From Streptomyces sp. NRRL B-1347 (lineage in GTDB: Bacteria; Actinomycetota; Actinomycetes; Streptomycetales; Streptomycetaceae), in assembly GCF_000720325.1 (NCBI RefSeq), contig NZ_JOJM01000043.1, positions 1 through 64,000 on the forward strand: a stretch of 64,000 nucleotides of DNA, given 5' to 3'. Under the pieces are notes generated by a model, which was not told the origin of the DNA, searched no databases, and worked only from the letters and a program-made list of their open reading frames with translations. The number at the start of each line of letters is the position of its first letter. Position 1 is the first letter of the stretch. Shown one piece after another: positions 1 to 8,957 of this stretch. Position numbers and translations under genes: made by a program.

Positions 1-224
1 GGGGTGTGGTGGAGGTGGCGGGGGCGGGGGACGCGGTGCTCTCCCTTCCGGGGTGGACGCGGGGCTTCGTGTGGGTGAACGGCTTCTGCCTCGGGCGGTA
101 TTGGGGGGTGGGGCCGCAGCGGGGGCTGTTCGTGCCGGGGCCGGTGCTGCGGGAGGGGGCGAACGCGGTGTGGGTGCTTGAGGTGGAGGGAGCGGAGGGC
201 CCGGCGGAGGTGCGGCTGCGGTAG
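1..224 (+). CDS. C-terminal end of a GH35 beta-galactosidase (partial)
   Basis: Only the last 70 or so residues are inside the window; the gene begins before base 1 and ends with TAG at 222-224. The visible part holds the galactose-binding-like jelly-roll end typical of glycoside hydrolase 35 enzymes: a WVNGFCLGRYW segment followed by GPQR and LFVPGPVLREG, then a final beta strand. These enzymes remove terminal beta-linked galactose. The catalytic domain is not visible, so activity is inferred from the tail alone. The gene converges on a GH101 enzyme that acts on Gal-GalNAc cores, which suggests a shared role in host or mucin-type glycan breakdown. Confidence 0.75.
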   Translation, partial: GVVEVAGAGDAVLSLPGWTRGFVWVNGFCLGRYWGVGPQRGLFVPGPVLREGANAVWVLEVEGAEGPAEVRLR

Positions 225-235
225 CCCTGCCGGGG

Positions 236-444
236 GCTTCCCCAAGCCCGCCCCTTCCCGATCCGGGGGCTGCCGCCCCCGTGCCCCCGCTTTTCGGCGC
301 TCCGCGCCTCGTCCTCAAACGCCGGACGGGCTGGATCTGTCGCTGCTCACGGCAGGGTTTTCAGCCTCTCCGGCGTTTGAGGAGCGGGGGTCTGGGGGCG
401 GAGCCCCCAGGTCGGGAAGGGGCGGGTCAGGGGCGCCCCGCGAA
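236..444. repeat. Head-to-head pair of dispersed intergenic repeats, likely bidirectional terminator
   Basis: This spacer between convergent genes holds two copies of one dispersed repeat facing each other (about 236-331 on the minus strand and 357-444 on the plus strand). Their ends form a perfect 14-bp inverted repeat (313-326 with 369-382), and the plus copy has an 8-bp hairpin (392-399 with 403-410). Related copies lie near 28.37-28.48, 36.64-36.70, 49.70-49.81 and 52.36-52.45 kb. No small gene is supported here. Confidence 0.7.
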
Positions 445-446
445 GG

Positions 447-3400
447 TCACGCCTCGTGGACCTCGAACGTGTCCAGGACGAATTCCGCCTTCCCGTCGTC
501 GCCGACCTTGCGGAGGCCCACCCAGGGCTCTCCGTCCGCGGGTGCGGTGAACTCGTAGGAGTGGGTGGTGGGGGCGAGGGCGACGGGCAGGGGGTCGCGG
601 GAGAGTTCGCGGGGGGCGGGGGTGTCGGTGGCGGTCACCCAGGCGTACTGGCCCGCGGTCTCGTTCTCGTAGCGGAAGGACACCCGGTACCGCTTCCCGG
701 CGACGAAGCGCACGGTGTGCGGCACGGTCCGGTAGACGAGGCCCTCGTTCTCGCCGCGGGACTTGAGGGACTGGCCGCCGTCCACGACGTCGTCGACGGC
801 CTTGCCGTTCCAGCCGCGCTGGGTGAAGGGGGCGTGCCGCTGCGCGATGTGGGTGCGCGGGTCGGTGGCTCCCCCGGCGTCGCCCTTGACGAAGGGGCCC
901 CAGCCCTGCGGCACGTGCTCGAAGTCCTCGCGGCACAGGACGCCGCGGGGCAGCCGGGGCGCGGGTGCGGCGGCCACGACGCGGACGTTGTCGAAGCGGA
1001 CGCGGGCCCGTCCGGCCGCGGCGCGCAGCGCGAGCCGTACGGGGCCGCCGCCCTCGGGCACGGTGAAGGGGGTGAACAGGCGCTGGAAGCGGGTGCCGTG
1101 CTTGCGGTCGGCGGCGACGAAGTTCACGGCGGTGGAGGTGGTGGTCCGGTTCGCGGCGGTGACGCCGTCGGCGGTGCGCACCTCCAGGGTCGCGGTGCGT
1201 TCGTCGCCGGGCCGCTCGCCGACCTCGACCTGTACGGAGGCGACGTACGGGCCGGGTTCGAGGCGGCGCAGGCGCTGGGTGACGCAGGCGGCGGCGCCGG
1301 GGGCGATGACGAGTTCGTGGTCGCCGAGGGCACTGCGCCGGACGGCGGCGGGCCCGGTGACCTGCCAGGCGTCCAGGGTGCCCGCGTGGAAGCCGGGGTC
1401 GCGCAGCGGGGTGCCCTGGCCCCAGTCGGGGTCGGGCAGGGCGCGGGCGCGGGTGCGGTACACGACGTAGGGCTGCTCGGCGCGGGCGTCGATGGTGATC
1501 TTCCCGGCGCGGACGGGGAGGGCGCGTTCGTGGACGCGGCCCTGGTCGGTGAGGCGGTACAGGTGCACGGTGCGGGCGCCCGTCCAGCCGCGCGGCAGGG
1601 TCCAGCGGCTGGTGCCGCCGCGGGGGTTGTAGTGGTAGAGCTTGGCGGGGTCGGTGGCGCGGCGGGGTTCCCAGGGCAGCAGGTAGGTGCCGTCGGCGTA
1701 GACGGGGTGGCCGCCGGTGGTGATGCGGCGGGTGCCGTCGGTGTCGGTCACGGCGGTCGCGCCGTCGCCGAAGAAGGTGATCTCGTGCTCGGTCCACGTC
1801 TTGACGGGGTGGGCCTGGAGGTACTTGGCGGGCAGCGCGTGGGTCCAGATCAGCCGGTGGAAGGCGGTCCAGTCGGTCTTGCCGACCCAGCCCTCGTAGT
1901 TGCCCATGCGGGCGATGCCGAGGAGGGTGGGCCACTTGTCGGCGAAGACGTCCTTCTGGTGGTGGCGGATGAAGCGGATCAGCTGGGAGTTGATGCCGCG
2001 CGAGGTGTCGGGGCCGTAGTCGGTCTCGGTGGCCCAGTGGGACCAGATCGCGGAGCGTTCGAAGCCGTGGCCCCATTCGGTGGTGAGGGTCCAGCCCTGC
2101 TCGCGCAGGGTCTGCTGGAGTCGGTCGGAGGTCCAGCCGGACTCGCGGAACACGTCGATGTAGAGGGTGTTGAGCGCCTGGTGGGTCTCGCGGCGCAGGG
2201 CGGCGAAGCGGCCTGCGATGTCGCCGGAGACGAGGTCGCGGCGCTGGTCGATGCGGTAGCTCTGGTCGAGCCAGTCCCACTGCTGGTCGGTCTTGTCGAC
2301 GAGTTTCTCGGAGAAGGCGTGGGCGACGGGGTAGGACTCGGTGGCGTTGACGTGGACGCCGAAGTCGCTGTTCCACTTGGCGCCTTCGCGGACCAGGGTG
2401 TTGAGGTCGCGCAGGCCGCCGGCGCGGGTGTTGTGGTTGCCCGCGTAGTCGGGGTGGGCGGAGTCGTGGCCTTCGGACTGGTAGCCCTTGAGGAGGGTGT
2501 ACTGGCGCAGGCCGTCGGTGGCCAGGTGGATGCGTTTGACCTCGTCGAGGGTGGCGAGGAAGGGGTTGGTGGCCTGGGAGGCGAAGTTGAAGGGGATGTG
2601 CGGGACGACGCGCAGGTGCTGCTCGTCGGCGCCGAGCGGGTTGACCATGATGTCGCGGAAGGCGATCGCGGCGTCCTGCCAGTCGACCTTGCCGTCGCCG
2701 TTGCGGTCGCCGGTGACGACGACGGTGGCGTAGGGCAGCGGCTCGGTGGCGTCGACGGGCGAGGTGGCGGCGCGGTGGGTCCACTGGCCGGGGGTGAGGC
2801 GGGCCTCGGTGCGGCCGTCGGCGCGCAGGGTCTGGCGCCACAGGCGGCCGTTGTCCCAGCTGGTCTCGGACGTGGGCTTGTCGTAGACGGTGTTGGTCTC
2901 GACGGCGCCGCCGAGCCGGTCGTGCGCGAGCACGGCGTAGGCGCAGCCCGTGGGTGCCTGTGCGGGGGTGTCCGCGGCGAGCCGGACGAGGGTGTCGCCG
3001 CTCTTGGCCTTGTCGAGCTGGACGCGGGCGGCGAGCAGGGTCGCACCGGGCTGGTCGCTGCGGACGGACAGCAGGGCGAGGCCGGGGACGCGGAGGGTGC
3101 CGACGCGCAGGGCGGGGGTGTCCTGGATCCGGGTGACGCGCCAGTGGACCTGGCGGCCCGCCACGGAGATCTCCACGTCGAGGCGGGTGCCGCCGTCGAA
3201 GGTGAGGACGTAGGCCGCGCGGTCGTGGTGTGCCGTCGCGGTGACCTTCGGGGTGTGTTCCTTGTCGTCGATGAGGAGCGTGGTGACGGGGTCCGGCTGT
3301 GCGTGCAGCACGGCGCCGCTCGCGCGGTCGGTGTACGACACCACGCGCGGGAAGGCGGTGGCGACGCGGACGTCGAGGGCGGCGGAGCGCAGCACCGCCT

Positions 3401-3530
3401 CGTCGGCGCGCGGTCCCGCTGCGGGCGCGGCGTGCGCGGTGCCCGCGCTCACGGCGGCCCCCAGTGAGGCGAGCGCCCCGGTGGCGACGACGGCTCTGCG
3501 GCTCGGCCCGGACGGCTGTGACGGCGGCAT
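447..3530 (-). CDS. Secreted endo-alpha-N-acetylgalactosaminidase, GH101
   Basis: A 1027-residue exported glycosidase predicted to release the Gal-beta-1,3-GalNAc disaccharide from Ser/Thr-linked glycans. The N-terminus has a twin-arginine signal (SRRAVVATGALASLG, then an AHA cleavage site). The middle carries GH101 landmarks: a calcium-loop-like DRNGDGKVDWQD, the WNSDFGVHVNATESYP strand, the probable nucleophile Asp in LYIDVF (about residue 459) and the probable acid/base Glu in TTEWGHGFE (about 485). Carbohydrate-binding-like beta domains follow. I chose the ATG at 3528-3530 because AAGGGG lies 8-9 nt upstream; a GTG at 3567-3569 would add 13 residues but has no good ribosome site. It converges on the GH35 gene. 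Confidence 0.85.
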   Translation of the reverse strand: MPPSQPSGPSRRAVVATGALASLGAAVSAGTAHAAPAAGPRADEAVLRSAALDVRVATAFPRVVSYTDRASGAVLHAQPDPVTTLLIDDKEHTPKVTATAHHDRAAYVLTFDGGTRLDVEISVAGRQVHWRVTRIQDTPALRVGTLRVPGLALLSVRSDQPGATLLAARVQLDKAKSGDTLVRLAADTPAQAPTGCAYAVLAHDRLGGAVETNTVYDKPTSETSWDNGRLWRQTLRADGRTEARLTPGQWTHRAATSPVDATEPLPYATVVVTGDRNGDGKVDWQDAAIAFRDIMVNPLGADEQHLRVVPHIPFNFASQATNPFLATLDEVKRIHLATDGLRQYTLLKGYQSEGHDSAHPDYAGNHNTRAGGLRDLNTLVREGAKWNSDFGVHVNATESYPVAHAFSEKLVDKTDQQWDWLDQSYRIDQRRDLVSGDIAGRFAALRRETHQALNTLYIDVFRESGWTSDRLQQTLREQGWTLTTEWGHGFERSAIWSHWATETDYGPDTSRGINSQLIRFIRHHQKDVFADKWPTLLGIARMGNYEGWVGKTDWTAFHRLIWTHALPAKYLQAHPVKTWTEHEITFFGDGATAVTDTDGTRRITTGGHPVYADGTYLLPWEPRRATDPAKLYHYNPRGGTSRWTLPRGWTGARTVHLYRLTDQGRVHERALPVRAGKITIDARAEQPYVVYRTRARALPDPDWGQGTPLRDPGFHAGTLDAWQVTGPAAVRRSALGDHELVIAPGAAACVTQRLRRLEPGPYVASVQVEVGERPGDERTATLEVRTADGVTAANRTTTSTAVNFVAADRKHGTRFQRLFTPFTVPEGGGPVRLALRAAAGRARVRFDNVRVVAAAPAPRLPRGVLCREDFEHVPQGWGPFVKGDAGGATDPRTHIAQRHAPFTQRGWNGKAVDDVVDGGQSLKSRGENEGLVYRTVPHTVRFVAGKRYRVSFRYENETAGQYAWVTATDTPAPRELSRDPLPVALAPTTHSYEFTAPADGEPWVGLRKVGDDGKAEFVLDTFEVHEA

Positions 3531-3644
3531 GGACGCACCCCTTGGTGGGACGGAATTCGTGACGGTCACGATGCGCCGGGGGTGCGGGGGGCGCCCATGG
3601 ACAAAGGAGCGGGAGGTGTTGGACTAAGCGCGGGGCGGTCGGGC

Positions 3645-3700
3645 AGCGCCCCGAAGGGGCGCGGGGAACTGCGCGACAAGCCACGACGGACCCGCAGACG
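3645..3700. repeat. Second dispersed repeat family with a GCGCCCC hairpin
   Basis: A 7-bp hairpin (GCGCCCC-GAA-GGGGCGC, 3646-3662) is followed by GGGAACTGCGCGAC and AGCCACGACGGACCCGCAG. A clear relative sits at 13037-13125 and a weaker one at 47986-48036. It lies between the GH101 promoter side and the histidine kinase stop, so it may end kinase transcription. Confidence 0.55.
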
Positions 3701-3718
3701 AAACGCTGAGCCCGTGAC

Positions 3719-4888
3719 TCAGGCCGCCTCCCCCTGCCCGTACGGCAGTACGGCGCGAACCTCCCAGCCCCCGTCCGGGCGCGGGCCCGCGGTGAGCCGC
3801 CCCCCGAGGGCACGGACGCGCTCCGCCAGGCCCACGAGACCGAATCCACCCCGGTCGCCGGGGCCGGGCGATGGCGCCGGGGCGCCGTCATCAGTGACTC
3901 GCACCTCAAGGCCGCCCTCGGCCAGCCGCACGGTGACGCGGACGGCGGTAGCCCCGGCGGCGTGTTTGCGTACGTTGGTCAGCGCCTCGCGCACGATGTG
4001 GTGGGCGGTGGCCGCGAGATCGGCCGGAAGGCGTTCCTGCAGCCCGTGTTCCACCTCAACCGTCACGGGCGGCCCGGCGACGGCACCGGCGTGGGCGAGC
4101 GCGCGCAGCTCGGTGAGCCCCGGCAGGGGCGCCGTGCGCGCCTCGCCCTCGCGCAGGACGCGCACCAGGCGGCGCATCGCGCCGAGGGCCGCGTCGCCCG
4201 CGTCCGCGATGCGGGCGAAGGTGTCGGCGGTGGTGGGGGCGTCGACGGCGGTGCCCGCGGTGAAGCCCGCGGCGCGGGCCTGCACGACGATGCCGGTGAC
4301 GTGGTGGGCGACCAGGTCGTGCAGTTCGCGGGCGAGGTCGAGGCGCTCGGCGGCGCGCGCGGCCTCCATGTCGCGCACGCGCTGGGCCTCCGTGCCGCGC
4401 AGCAGCAGGGAGAAGGCGCTGACCACGGCGGCGAGCGCGGAGAACAGGAGCGTGAAGCGGCCGGGCGCCGCGTCGCGTACGGGCGCCGCGGCGCAGGCGA
4501 GGGCGAGCAGCGGTCCGAGTACGGCGGCGCGCCGTGCGGGCAGCCGCAGCAGGACGCCGGTGAGCAGCACGAGCAGGGCGACGGCCTCGCCCAGGCCCCA
4601 GACGGCGAGCGGCCGTCCGCTGGCGAACACGTACAGGGTCGCGGCCCAGGAGACTCCGGCGGCGGTCCAGGCGCGGGCGGCGAGGGGCACGCGCGCCCAG
4701 GGCACGGCGCACAGGCAGGTGACGATGCCCGCGGTGAGCAGTGCGGCGCGGGGCTCGGTGGGGTTGCGGGTGAGCGTGAGGCCTTCGACGAGCACGAGGA
4801 GCACGAGGGCGGCGGCGAACAGGAGCCGGGCGCCGTGGCGCAGCGCGGGGTGCCGGTCGAGGGCGGGCGGTCTCAGGGCGGGGCGCAC
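3719..4888 (-). CDS. Two-component sensor histidine kinase, NarL/DesK type
   Basis: A 389-residue membrane sensor kinase. Five or six hydrophobic segments fill residues 20-165. The HisKA_3 dimerisation helix follows with the phospho-accepting His190 in RELHDLVAHHV. The ATP-binding domain has the N-box in HIVREALTNVRKHA and a glycine-rich GGFGLVGLAERV. It starts with GTG 7 nt after the stop of the response-regulator gene, so the two are translationally coupled. The short loops leave little extracellular domain, so sensing is probably within the membrane. The signal and target genes cannot be told from the sequence; the neighbouring GH101 and trypsin genes are possible targets but this is only proximity. 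Confidence 0.88.
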   Translation of the reverse strand: MRPALRPPALDRHPALRHGARLLFAAALVLLVLVEGLTLTRNPTEPRAALLTAGIVTCLCAVPWARVPLAARAWTAAGVSWAATLYVFASGRPLAVWGLGEAVALLVLLTGVLLRLPARRAAVLGPLLALACAAAPVRDAAPGRFTLLFSALAAVVSAFSLLLRGTEAQRVRDMEAARAAERLDLARELHDLVAHHVTGIVVQARAAGFTAGTAVDAPTTADTFARIADAGDAALGAMRRLVRVLREGEARTAPLPGLTELRALAHAGAVAGPPVTVEVEHGLQERLPADLAATAHHIVREALTNVRKHAAGATAVRVTVRLAEGGLEVRVTDDGAPAPSPGPGDRGGFGLVGLAERVRALGGRLTAGPRPDGGWEVRAVLPYGQGEAA

Positions 4889-4895
4889 GGCGGGC

Positions 4896-5543
4896 TCACG
4901 GGGCCTTGGTGGCGAGTCCGCTCTCCCACGCCCAGGCGGCGATCTCCACGCGGTTGCGGGCGGCCAGTTTGGCCTGGACGTTCGCGAGGTGGGACTTGAC
5001 CGTGGACAGGGACACGTACAGCTCGGCGGCGATCTCGGCGTTGGTGCGGCCGCGGGCGAGGGCGCGGACGACGTCCCGCTCGCGCTGGGTGAGGGGTTCG
5101 GCGGGGCCGGGGGCCGCCTTGCGGGGGGCCAGTTCGCGCAGCAGGCGCACGGTGACGGCGGGTGAGACGAGGGCGTCGCCGACGGCGGCGGCCCGGACGG
5201 CCTCGACGAGCATGGCGGGGCTGGCGTTCTTCAGGAGGAACCCGCAGGCGCCGCCGTGCAGCGCGGCGTGGACGTACTCGTCGAGGTCGAAGGTGGTGAC
5301 GATGACGATGCGGGGGCGGCTGCCGCGGGCGGTGAGGCGGCGGGTGGCCTCCAGGCCGTCGAGGCGGGGCATGCGGATGTCGAGCAGGAGGACGTCCGGG
5401 TCGTGCCGCTCGACGGCGTCGAGCGCGGCCTCGCCGTCGACGACGTCGGCGAGCACCTCGATGTCGGGCTTGCTCTCCAGGATCATGCGGAAGCCGGTGC
5501 GGACCATCTCCTGGTCGTCCGCGATGACCACCGTGATCGCCAT
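4896..5543 (-). CDS. Response regulator, NarL/LuxR family
   Basis: A 215-residue DNA-binding regulator, partner of the following histidine kinase. The receiver domain covers residues 1-120 with acidic DD near the start, the phospho-accepting Asp55 in LLLDIRMPRLDG, and the conserved Lys in FLLKNASP. The C-terminal LuxR helix-turn-helix reads LTQRERDVVRALARGRTNAEIA and STVKSHLANVQAKL. I chose ATG at 5541-5543 because the receiver fold begins right there (MAITVVIADD) and GCGAGG lies upstream; longer frames add only low-complexity residues. It is the first gene of a regulator-kinase operon. Confidence 0.92.
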   Translation of the reverse strand: MAITVVIADDQEMVRTGFRMILESKPDIEVLADVVDGEAALDAVERHDPDVLLLDIRMPRLDGLEATRRLTARGSRPRIVIVTTFDLDEYVHAALHGGACGFLLKNASPAMLVEAVRAAAVGDALVSPAVTVRLLRELAPRKAAPGPAEPLTQRERDVVRALARGRTNAEIAAELYVSLSTVKSHLANVQAKLAARNRVEIAAWAWESGLATKAP

Positions 5544-5660
5544 GTGCCGCTGCCTCGCCGTCGCCTGTCTCGTACGCGACGAGTGTCCCATATGTACGCA
5601 GCCGGGCCGTACTCCTGTACGGGTGCGCGGGTGCCGGGGCGCGGCCGTCCGGGACGCGGA

Positions 5661-5689
5661 GAGCCGGGCCCCGGAAAGGGGCCCGGCTC
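5661..5689. terminator. Hairpin after the trypsin gene
   Basis: A perfect 12-bp stem (GAGCCGGGCCCC, loop GGAAA, GGGGCCCGGCTC) 50 nt beyond the trypsin stop on the minus strand. It has no T-run, as usual for Streptomyces terminators, and separates trypsin from the response-regulator operon. Confidence 0.75.
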
Positions 5690-5739
5690 CGTGCACGGCA
5701 CTGCTCACCGACCGTGCGTCGCGGTGGTGGGGCGGGACG

Positions 5740-6552
<813 letters not shown>

Positions 6553-6570
6553 TCATGGGAGTTGTGGGGG

Positions 6571-6580
6571 GTTGCGCAAC
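6571..6580. promoter_or_regulatory. Palindrome GTTGCGCAAC before the trypsin start
   Basis: A perfect 10-bp palindrome 31 nt upstream of the trypsin TTG codon, in the leader or promoter region shared with the divergent metallopeptidase gene. It could be an operator half-site; the length is too short to be decisive. Confidence 0.3.
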
Positions 6581-6806
6581 GCGACGGGCCCATGCCGCAC
6601 GCGCCGGAGCGCTGCGTGGCATGAGCCCGCCAAAGCGTTGTTGGATTATGAGGAGGCCCACACGCGGCCGACAAGGGGCGGTTTTCAGCCAGCCGTCGAC
6701 TTCCGAGCTGGTTACGGCCGCGAACAACGCCCGTACAGTAGGGACGAGTTGGGATGATCCATGCGGGATCCGGCATCGGATTCCGCCGCGGCCCAGGGGG
6801 GACGGC

Positions 6807-7703
6807 GTGGCCAACGAGCGGCCCGTGGAGCACGGCTACCCCCATCTGGAGACGGTCCGCGCCGCCGTCACCGCGCTGTACAAACGGCTCTCGTACGACA
6901 CCGTCCACTCCTTCGACACCAGCGTGGCGCCCGCGGACGTGGCCTTCTGCGACCAGGACGACCTGCACCTCGGCGCGCAGCGGGTGGCCCGCGAGATGGT
7001 GCGGCACCTGCGCCTCCCCGACGCCCGCCTGATCGTGTCGTTCCGCGAGATGGAGCACGCCGCGTTCGTCGAACTGACCGCGGGGCCCGAGTACTTCATC
7101 GAGCTGAACGACCGCTTCCGGCGCCACCGCAGGGACATCGGAGCGGCCCTCGCGCACGAGGTGATGCACGTGTACCTGCACCGCCTCGGCCTGACCTTCC
7201 CCGGCACCCGCGCCAACGAGATCCTCACGGACACCGCGACGACCTACCTCGGCGCGGGCTGGCTCCTCCTGGACGCCTACCGCGAGGACGGCGCGTCCTC
7301 GCAGAAGCTCGGCTACCTCACGCCGGAGGAGTTCGGGTACGTGCTCGCCAAGCGGGCCCTCGCGTTCGGCGAGGCGCCCGAGACGTGGTTCACCAGCGCG
7401 CAGGCGTACACCGCGTACACGCGGGGCCTGGCGCAGGCCCGCCGCGACGGGCAGCAGCCGCCGCTGACCGCGGCGGGCTGGGCGGGGCGCCGCCGCTACG
7501 CCAAGGACCGGCGATACGCCCTCGACCACGGCTCGGGACCCCGGTCCGGCGGGTCGTACTCCTTCTCCCGGCCCGACGCGGCGGGTCCGCTGCGGGTCTC
7601 CTTCCCCTGCCCCACGTGCCACCAGCGGATCCGCCTCCCGGCGCGGGGGCGGGTACGGGCGCGCTGCGGCCTGTGCCGCACGGTCCTGGACTGCGACACG
7701 TAG
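6807..7703 (+). CDS. Uncharacterised HExxH metallopeptidase-like protein with C-terminal zinc ribbon
   Basis: A 298-residue protein with no export signal. Residues 115-125 read AHEVMHVYLH, a zincin HExxH motif (His117, Glu118, His121), and ANEILTDTATTYLG about 20 residues later could supply the third metal ligand, as in gluzincins. The C-terminus (about residues 268-298) has two CxxC pairs (CPTC and CGLC) forming a probable zinc ribbon. I chose GTG at 6807 because GGGGGGAC lies just upstream; earlier in-frame starts lack this. Substrate is unknown. The pairing of a zincin with a zinc ribbon suggests binding to a protein or nucleic-acid partner, which is inference. It is divergent from the trypsin gene. 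Confidence 0.7.
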   Translation: MANERPVEHGYPHLETVRAAVTALYKRLSYDTVHSFDTSVAPADVAFCDQDDLHLGAQRVAREMVRHLRLPDARLIVSFREMEHAAFVELTAGPEYFIELNDRFRRHRRDIGAALAHEVMHVYLHRLGLTFPGTRANEILTDTATTYLGAGWLLLDAYREDGASSQKLGYLTPEEFGYVLAKRALAFGEAPETWFTSAQAYTAYTRGLAQARRDGQQPPLTAAGWAGRRRYAKDRRYALDHGSGPRSGGSYSFSRPDAAGPLRVSFPCPTCHQRIRLPARGRVRARCGLCRTVLDCDT

Positions 7704-7856
7704 CCCGGCCGCCCCGGGGCCCCCTCGCCGCCGGTGCAGGCCCCGACCTGGTGGCTTGCACGTCGCCGTCCGGCGCAAGAGCCAGCCAGGAGGCCGCGGA
7801 CGCGTGGCGCGGGAGGGCCGCGCAGCCCTAGCCGCCCGCGCCCGGCCGCCCATCCA

Positions 7857-7912
7857 TAGCCGACCGCCCGTAGCTGACCGTCCGTAGCTGACTGTCCGTA
7901 GCTGACTGTCCG
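7857..7912. repeat. Four-copy 14-bp tandem repeat upstream of the phosphatase
   Basis: Four adjacent 14-mers of form TAGCTGACYGTCCG (7857-7870, 7871-7884, 7885-7898, 7899-7912); the last two are identical and the first is the most diverged. It lies about 90 nt before the phosphatase start. The rest of 7704-8002 shows nothing recognisable. Confidence 0.85.
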
Positions 7913-8002
7913 TCAAAAACTCCGCGCGTCCGCCTTCCCCCTTCAAGACCCCCTCGCTACCGTCCCGCACGACCGGACCACGGCGCGGCGGAAGGCGGAC
8001 CG

Positions 8003-8923
8003 ATGCGCGGCAGCACTCGCACCCTCACGGCGGCCACGGCCGTCCTCATCGCACTCGGCACCGGCGCCGCGCCCGCGGCGGGATCGGCGCCCGCGCCGGA
8101 CCGCTCGTACACCGCGGCGGAGCGGTCGGCGCACCGGCAGCAGATCCCGCTCCAGGGCGCCGTCAACGTCCGTGACGTGGGCGGCCACCGCACCTACGAC
8201 GGCGAGCGGGTCAGGCTCGGCCTGGTCTACCGCGCCGACGCCCTCAGCAAGCTCACCGACGCGGACGTCGGCACGCTGGCCGGGCTCGGCCTGCGCACGG
8301 TGGTGGACTTCCGGGTCGCGGAGGAGGTCCGGTACGACGGGCAGGACCGGCTCCCCGCCGGGCTCGCCGCCACCGCGCGGCCGGTGCCGGACAACGGCCT
8401 CTTCCGGCAGCTCATGACCGTGATCGGCTCCCGCGACCCGGTCAAGCAGGAGGAGCTGCTCGGCGGCGGCAGGGCCGAGGCCTTCATGCGGGAGGTGTAC
8501 CGCGCGTTCGTCACGGACGCCACGGGCCGCGCGCACTTCGCGGCGACGCTGCGCGACCTCGCGGCCGCGGGCTCCGCGCCGCTGCTCTACCACTGCACGG
8601 CGGGCAAGGACCGCACGGGCTGGCTGACGTACGTCCTGCTGCGCGCGGTCGGCGTGCCCGAACGGACGGCCGTGGCGGACTACTTGGCGTCGAACACCTT
8701 CCGCGCCGCCCACGACGCCAGGCTGCGCGAGTCGCTCAAGCAGGCGGGGCTCATGGTCAAGCCGGAGCTCCTCATCCCGCTCCAGGAGGTCCGTACGGAC
8801 TACCTCGACGCGGCGCTCACCGAGGCGACGCGGCGGTACGGCGGCTTCGGCGGCTATCTGACGAAGGGCCTGGGCCTGGCCCCGCGCACGCTGCTCGGCC
8901 TGCGCGAACGCCTGGTCGGCTGA
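8003..8923 (+). CDS. Secreted tyrosine-type protein phosphatase
   Basis: A 306-residue phosphatase with a Sec-type N-terminus (residues 1-30, alanine-rich). The P-loop is HCTAGKDRTG with nucleophile Cys198 and Arg204, the CX5R signature. NVRDVGGH near residue 55 and the GLVYRADAL and VVDFRVAEEV blocks match the bacterial tyrosine/dual-specificity phosphatase family that includes Mycobacterium PtpB. Extracellular or cell-surface action is inferred from the signal. ATG at 8003 has GGAAGGCGG upstream. It is monocistronic, preceded by the 14-bp tandem repeat and convergent with the VWA gene. Confidence 0.85.
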   Translation: MRGSTRTLTAATAVLIALGTGAAPAAGSAPAPDRSYTAAERSAHRQQIPLQGAVNVRDVGGHRTYDGERVRLGLVYRADALSKLTDADVGTLAGLGLRTVVDFRVAEEVRYDGQDRLPAGLAATARPVPDNGLFRQLMTVIGSRDPVKQEELLGGGRAEAFMREVYRAFVTDATGRAHFAATLRDLAAAGSAPLLYHCTAGKDRTGWLTYVLLRAVGVPERTAVADYLASNTFRAAHDARLRESLKQAGLMVKPELLIPLQEVRTDYLDAALTEATRRYGGFGGYLTKGLGLAPRTLLGLRERLVG

Positions 8924-8957
8924 GCCGCCGCGGGCCGCCGGGGGCCGCCGCGCGCGG

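Noticed and set aside
456..3467. Long open frame opposite the GH101 gene
   Set aside because: Gly/Val/Ala-rich low-complexity translation with no motif; typical antisense shadow in GC-rich DNA.
3531..3569. Longer GH101 start at GTG 3569
   Set aside because: It has no ribosome site, and the Tat signal is complete when starting at 3530 with AAGGGG upstream.
427..3909. Arg/Pro-rich 1160-residue frame overlapping GH101
   Set aside because: Frame-shifted reading of the same DNA; Arg/Pro/His composition is that of a shadow frame.
7857..7912. CRISPR array
   Set aside because: Repeats are directly adjacent 14-mers with no spacers and no cas genes.
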